From: Paratinospora sagittata
Lineage: Eukaryota; Streptophyta; Magnoliopsida; Ranunculales; Menispermaceae
Direction: 5' to 3'
Length of the DNA: 64,000 nucleotides
Assembly (NCBI GenBank): GCA_035771175.1
Contig: CM069612.1
Location: 25,650,987 to 25,714,986, forward strand
The notes beneath the pieces are model-generated. The model had not been told where the DNA came from. It did not search any database and saw nothing but the letters and a program-made list of their open reading frames with translations. Shown here piece after piece: positions 62,101 to 64,000 of the stretch. The position numbers and the translations under genes are program-made. Positions within the stretch are counted from its first letter, which is position 1; the number at the start of each line of letters is the position of its first letter.

Positions 62101-63251
62101 ATTAATCTAACTGCAAAAAGTTTTAACTACATGTTTATATCCATTAGATTATTTATTAAAATGACTCTTAATGTGACTTAGATCACATGATTCTATTAAG
62201 AGTGTCCTGTCAAATGATCAAAGGAAAATGTTAATATAACTGCAAAAAGTTGCAACTACATGTTCATATCCATTAGATTATTTATTAAAATGACTCTTAA
62301 TGTGACTTAGATCACATGATTCTATTAAGAGTGTCCTGTAAAATGATCAAAGGAAAATGTTAATCTAACTGCAAAAAGTTGCAACTACATGTTCATATCC
62401 ATTAGATTATTTATTAAAATAACTCTTACTATGACTTACATCACATGATTCTACTAGGAGTGTTATGTCATATGATCAAAGGAAAATATTAATCTACCTG
62501 CAAAATGTTGCAACTACATGTTCATATCCATTAGATTATTTATTAAAATAATTCTTACTATGACTTACATCACATGATTCTACTAGGAGTGTTATGTCAT
62601 ATGATCAAAGGAAAATATTAATCTACCTGCAAAATGTTGCAACTACATGTTCATATCCATTAGATTATTTATTAAAATAATTCTTACTATGACTTACATC
62701 ACATGATTCTACTAGGAGTGTTATGTCATATGATCAAAGGAAAATATTAATCTACCTGCAAAATGTTGCAACTACATGTTCATATCTATTAGATTATTTA
62801 TTACATACCATGAGACGTGTAAAACGCTAGATGTGGCCAGCATCTCTTAAAAAAAAAAGAGTATTTTTTATATAAAACAATCAAGGAGAGGCAAACAATA
62901 CCTTTTAGGGTATCAATAAATCTACATTATCCATCTTCAAATCGTAAAATAGTATATAATTTGAAGAAGAACAAGTGTAAAAGAAATTGAAGATGGAAAG
63001 AGGGAGCTTACTTTGGGTGATGGAAGACGAGACTTGCTGATGAAGTTGAGCTCAGAAATTTCTGCCTCAGCATCTCCATGATTTTGAATACCAGAAGCCA
63101 TCAGACTTCTTGTCGATCTCGTCCTGAGGGACCTTTCTAAGATGGCCATGAAAAGAAACATGGATAAAAGAATAGCAGTAGCAACAAAACCAAATGAAAC
63201 AGCATTCCCAGAATCATTAAATTGCTTTAAGTTGTTCTCATCTCTTTGCAT
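53145..63251 (-). CDS. Small single-TM protein gene, two exons split by a repeat-filled intron; last exon possibly frameshifted
   Basis: Exon 1 (63251-63012) encodes 80 residues, MQRDENNLKQFNDSGNAVSF and on. A TM segment about residues 18-39 (VSFGFVATAILLSMFLFMAI) is followed by a basic, Ser-rich segment, and the exon ends LPSPK at a GTAAGC donor. About 9.7 kb further, a phase-compatible exon (from 53348, AAG acceptor) reads VEECGRGVSVLMPGED, which fits the C-terminal motif of a plant family of uncharacterised short membrane proteins as I remember it. After GEDSPT the open frame continues to 53145. The +1 frame instead reads APMLPPPES then stop, which resembles the expected end, so a one-base loss near 53295 is suspected. 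Function unknown. The intron carries the Copia element, a solo LTR and satellite DNA. Confidence 0.5.
53597..54020 (+). repeat. 5' LTR of the Copia element
   Basis: U3 contains a GC-rich hairpin (53673-53706) and an AT-rich stretch. A TATA box (CTATAAATAG, about 53791-53800) marks the likely promoter, so R should begin about 25-30 bp later. It ends at CA followed by the primer binding site. Confidence 0.95.
53673..53706. promoter_or_regulatory. Perfect 14-bp inverted repeat with 6-nt loop in U3
   Basis: GCATTCGGCGCCGT, loop TTTGTG, then ACGGCGCCGAATGC, with no mismatch, roughly 85 bp upstream of the LTR TATA box. The 3' LTR copy (58793-58826) has one G-to-A change in the right arm. Confidence 0.9.
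54611..57085 (+). CDS. gag-pol: Copia Gag, protease and integrase ORF (824 codons)
   Basis: Starts MAEEIPSTSRPWQRSS. The capsid-like part (about 20-230) begins FEVEKFNGTNNFGMWQ. A CCHC zinc knuckle CAYCHQKGHWKKDC sits at 251-264. The aspartic protease is LDSGCSYHM with DSG at 299-301. The pre-integrase zinc region spans LWHMRLGH to CEHCILGK, and the integrase has D494 (HTDVWG), D557 (RSDNGGEY) and E593 (VAERMNRT), a D,D(35)E triad. The frame leaves the expected path at NYKMLFRVWK near 57040, where the polyprotein should run on into RT; a single-base loss explains it. Otherwise no stops. Confidence 0.95.
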   Translation: MAEEIPSTSRPWQRSSMSNAKFEVEKFNGTNNFGMWQCEVQDLLFREGSHIALETKPKDMSDDDWYFVNRQACGTIRLCLAKDQKYFVMKETMAICLWKKLEDKYMTKSVENRLYLKKKLYRFQYKEGTPMSEHLDKFNKILADLLNLDVDPLDEDKSLLLLNSLPESYEHLTTTLLYGKDEVKFSDVSNALVNNEYRRKDQRDHKEASPAALTVSRGRANNKSDRSSGRGRSRSKSKRPSSRQRLAKDECAYCHQKGHWKKDCPNKGKTDANVAQKAEEDSAFSVSSIDIQSDRWILDSGCSYHMCPNRHWFSKLDEFDGGVVVMGNNNTFHTKGIGTIRLKMHDGTTRRLTDVRYVPDLKKNLISLGVLDSSGYKVTIEGGVLKVVRGALLAMKGTQKGNLYFFDGHTVIRSVSACTNSNDVSSDTSRLWHMRLGHVGEKALQTLIKQGSLKGAKTGKLDFCEHCILGKQTRVKFGTAIHRTKGTLDYVHTDVWGPSQNASLGGKRWFVTFIDDFSRYVWVYTMKHKDEVLDIFLIWKKMVETQTGRNIKRLRSDNGGEYKSDPFQKFCENEGIVRHFTVPGTPQQNDVAERMNRTLVDKVRCMLSHSGLSKAFWAEALSYASHIINRLPATALDGKTPKEVWSGHPVSDYDSLRIFGCTAYFHVKESKLNPRSKKAIFMGFSEGVKAFRLWNPDTKTIVKSRDVTFDESVMLKHTVSDKENRDPDFPQQVELDIPVTPSKSAEISNHPEEEEEISVEVEAPGPDISQEPESIATSRPRREIRKPARYTDMVAYAFPVTGDDIPYNYKMLFRVWKVISGKWQ
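57055..58605 (+). CDS. pol: Copia reverse transcriptase and RNase H ORF (516 codons)
   Basis: This is the continuation of pol in the next frame. The RT begins WKLVPLPKGKKPIGCKWVFA, has DVKTAFLHGNL (first catalytic Asp) and the active site YVDD at residues 189-192. RNase H follows with YVDSDYAGD, STTEAEYMA and CDSQSAICLAKN. The stop lies about 110 bp before the 3' LTR. The listed ATG is internal to the original polyprotein; it is not a true independent start. Confidence 0.95.
   Translation: MESDKWKMAMNEEMTSLHQNQTWKLVPLPKGKKPIGCKWVFAKKEGSPSTDDIRYKARLVAKGYAQREGIDYNEVFSPVVKHSSIRILLALVAQFDLELAQLDVKTAFLHGNLDEEIYMSQPDGFKVPGRENWACKLSKSLYGLKQSPRQWYKRFDSFIQGQKYTRSQFDHCVYYRKLQDGTFIYLLLYVDDMLIASKSKVEINKLKAQLSSEFEMKDLGEARKILGMEITRDRAKGKICLTQTQYLKKILQTFGIGNDTKPVSTPLAPHFKLSSSMSPNSEDQKKQMENIPYANAVGALMYAMVCTKPDISHAVSMVSRYMHNPGKSHWQAVKWILRYIYGTVDIGLKFERDKKSCKHLVGYVDSDYAGDLDKRRSTTSYVFTMAGGPVSWRSTLQSTVALSTTEAEYMAVTEAFKEAIWFHGLTKDLGIVQKNVEVFCDSQSAICLAKNQVHHSRTKHIDVRFHFVREIVEEGNILLQKIKTADNPADMLTKVVTGIKFQHCLDLINISQAWSA
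58719..59140 (+). repeat. 3' LTR of the Copia element
   Basis: Differs from the 5' LTR at eight substitutions (C/T in ACATGYGG and TGGYAG, G/A after GGCGCC, A/G in GAAARGG, C/A in ACAMGTTT, C/T in TTTGYCGAA, T/C in GAAYYACG, C/T in TTAYTTTTTC) and has nine rather than eleven A in the A-run. Confidence 0.95.
59741..59769. repeat. (TA)n microsatellite
   Basis: A TA run in the long intron, followed by a CT-rich stretch. Confidence 0.85.
60570..62805. repeat. 129-bp satellite array, interrupted by a solo LTR
   Basis: Units start with TTAATCTAACTGCAAAAAG at 62102, 62231, 62360, 62489, 62618 and 62747, an exact 129-bp period. A partial unit at about 60570-60646 lies on the far side of the LTR. 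The units at 62489 and 62618 appear identical; earlier ones differ at several positions. The last unit runs out after TTTATTACATACC. The unit contains CATTAGATTATTTATTA, shared with the MITE at 30 kb. Confidence 0.92.
60647..62101. mobile_element. Solo LTR (1455 bp) inserted in the 129-bp satellite
   Basis: Begins TGATCGTGAAATTATCGCAA and ends GCAACTATCA, with TGAT/ATCA inverted ends and a 5-bp target duplication TTAAT at 60642-60646 and 62102-62106. Joining the flanks gives GGAATGTTAATCTAACTGC, which matches intact satellite units, so the empty site is confirmed internally. A GC-rich part (about 61600-61740) lies within. No gag-pol domain is present, and its ORF at 61562-61828 (minus) is not a known protein. 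Confidence 0.85.
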
Positions 63252-64000
63252 ACATTAATGGAGCTCCTGATGAAGGAGCCTCTACTAACCAGCTACTACT
63301 GTCTAATCCACCCATTAAATTCTGCTAAATTTCCAACTTCAATCTCAGTATCTCTTAATCAAATAATCAAAACTAGAGAAAACTCATTAAAGATAATCAA
63401 AGAAAAGAACCAGACCCACATGGCATTTCTCTTCATATGTTGCAGCTAGTTCATGTGTTTTTGATGTTTGTTCATGAAGAGAAGAGTATCATATATGGAT
63501 GCTTTTGATATATAGTACTGAGAAGGAGAGAAAGAGGGGAATGATTAATAGGTATGATGGCTTCTTTGAAGGTTTTTTCAAGTAATTATAACAAAGCATT
63601 TGGACAATGGGGGCTTGTCACTTTGGCCTTATTAGTTCTCTTCATCAACAAGAGAGAGGAATATATGTGATGTTGATGGGAGTTGGGGAAGATGGTGCTG
63701 TGTGGCTGGAACTCTCTCTTCTTTTTTATGGAACAGCTTTAACTGTATTTGTTGGCTCTCAATAGGGTATAAGATATTAAGAATATGTTAGGCTTGATTT
63801 TTGGGTCTGATAATGGATGGATCTTCATTAGCAAGCCTGTTTGATCTTTTGGAGTTCGGCCTGTGGTTAAGGGAGAGCAAAACTTTTCTTGTTTCGTATC
63901 AACTCAACTCAATTAAGTCTTTTTTCAATTGTGTAACATTAGCTACTTAAATACCTGAAGGCATGTACACCGTGTCACTTAATGAGTACGTTCTAGCCTT
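63252..64000 (-). promoter_or_regulatory. Upstream region of the small TM protein gene
   Basis: Lies 5' of the ATG at 63251 (minus strand) and should hold its leader and promoter. I see no TATA box with confidence and no other gene on either strand. Confidence 0.4.

Noticed and set aside
1..64000. CRISPR arrays, tRNA or rRNA genes, bacterial-type operons or phage
   Set aside because: None seen. Tandem repeats here lack regular unique spacers, and all tRNA-like signals belong to SINEs.

Overview
The window is nuclear DNA of a flowering plant, most likely a eudicot. The genes are intron-rich, with plant-specific families (a STRUBBELIG-type LRR receptor kinase, a katanin p80 subunit with plant-type exon structure). 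The intergenic DNA is very AT-rich and full of TA microsatellites, Au-type SINEs, MITEs, LTR-retrotransposon remains and one young Ty1/Copia element. I cannot name the species. Splice sites were read by eye from GT/AG signals, reading phase and family conservation; no transcript was available.

Layout. 405-13427 (minus): a complete katanin p80 (KTN80) gene that I could assemble as 18 coding exons encoding 791 residues in one continuous frame. Its introns hold several transposon relics, including a hAT-type MITE with an 8-bp target duplication. 13.7-17.0 kb: AT-rich spacer. 17288-25138 (minus): an SRF6/SRF7-type LRR receptor-like kinase in 16 coding exons, with a 25-proline run and a degenerate kinase active site. 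25.8-35.7 kb: gene-poor DNA with MITEs and a tRNA-derived SINE. 36156-37046 (plus): an intronless, GC-rich, membrane-anchored SAM-dependent methyltransferase whose leader carries several upstream ORFs. 40417-42509: a probable solo LTR. 43037-43567 (minus): an isolated RNase H domain. 48838-49749 (plus): an intronless gene for a probable lipid-anchored MGCC protein. 53.1-63.25 kb (minus): a small one-TM protein gene that appears split by an intron of about 9.7 kb. That intron holds a nearly intact Copia element (53597-59140), a diverged tandem repeat, a solo LTR (60647-62101) and a 129-bp satellite.

The genes look functionally independent: microtubule severing, receptor signalling and a membrane methyltransferase. 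I see no operon-like logic and no clear new multi-gene system. The most interesting signals are structural: a 129-bp satellite that seems to have grown from a MITE arm and was then hit by an LTR element; a perfect GC-rich hairpin in the Copia U3; a chain of upstream ORFs, including an AUG-stop, before the methyltransferase; and an exon junction in the receptor kinase that no canonical splice pair joins at the conserved position.
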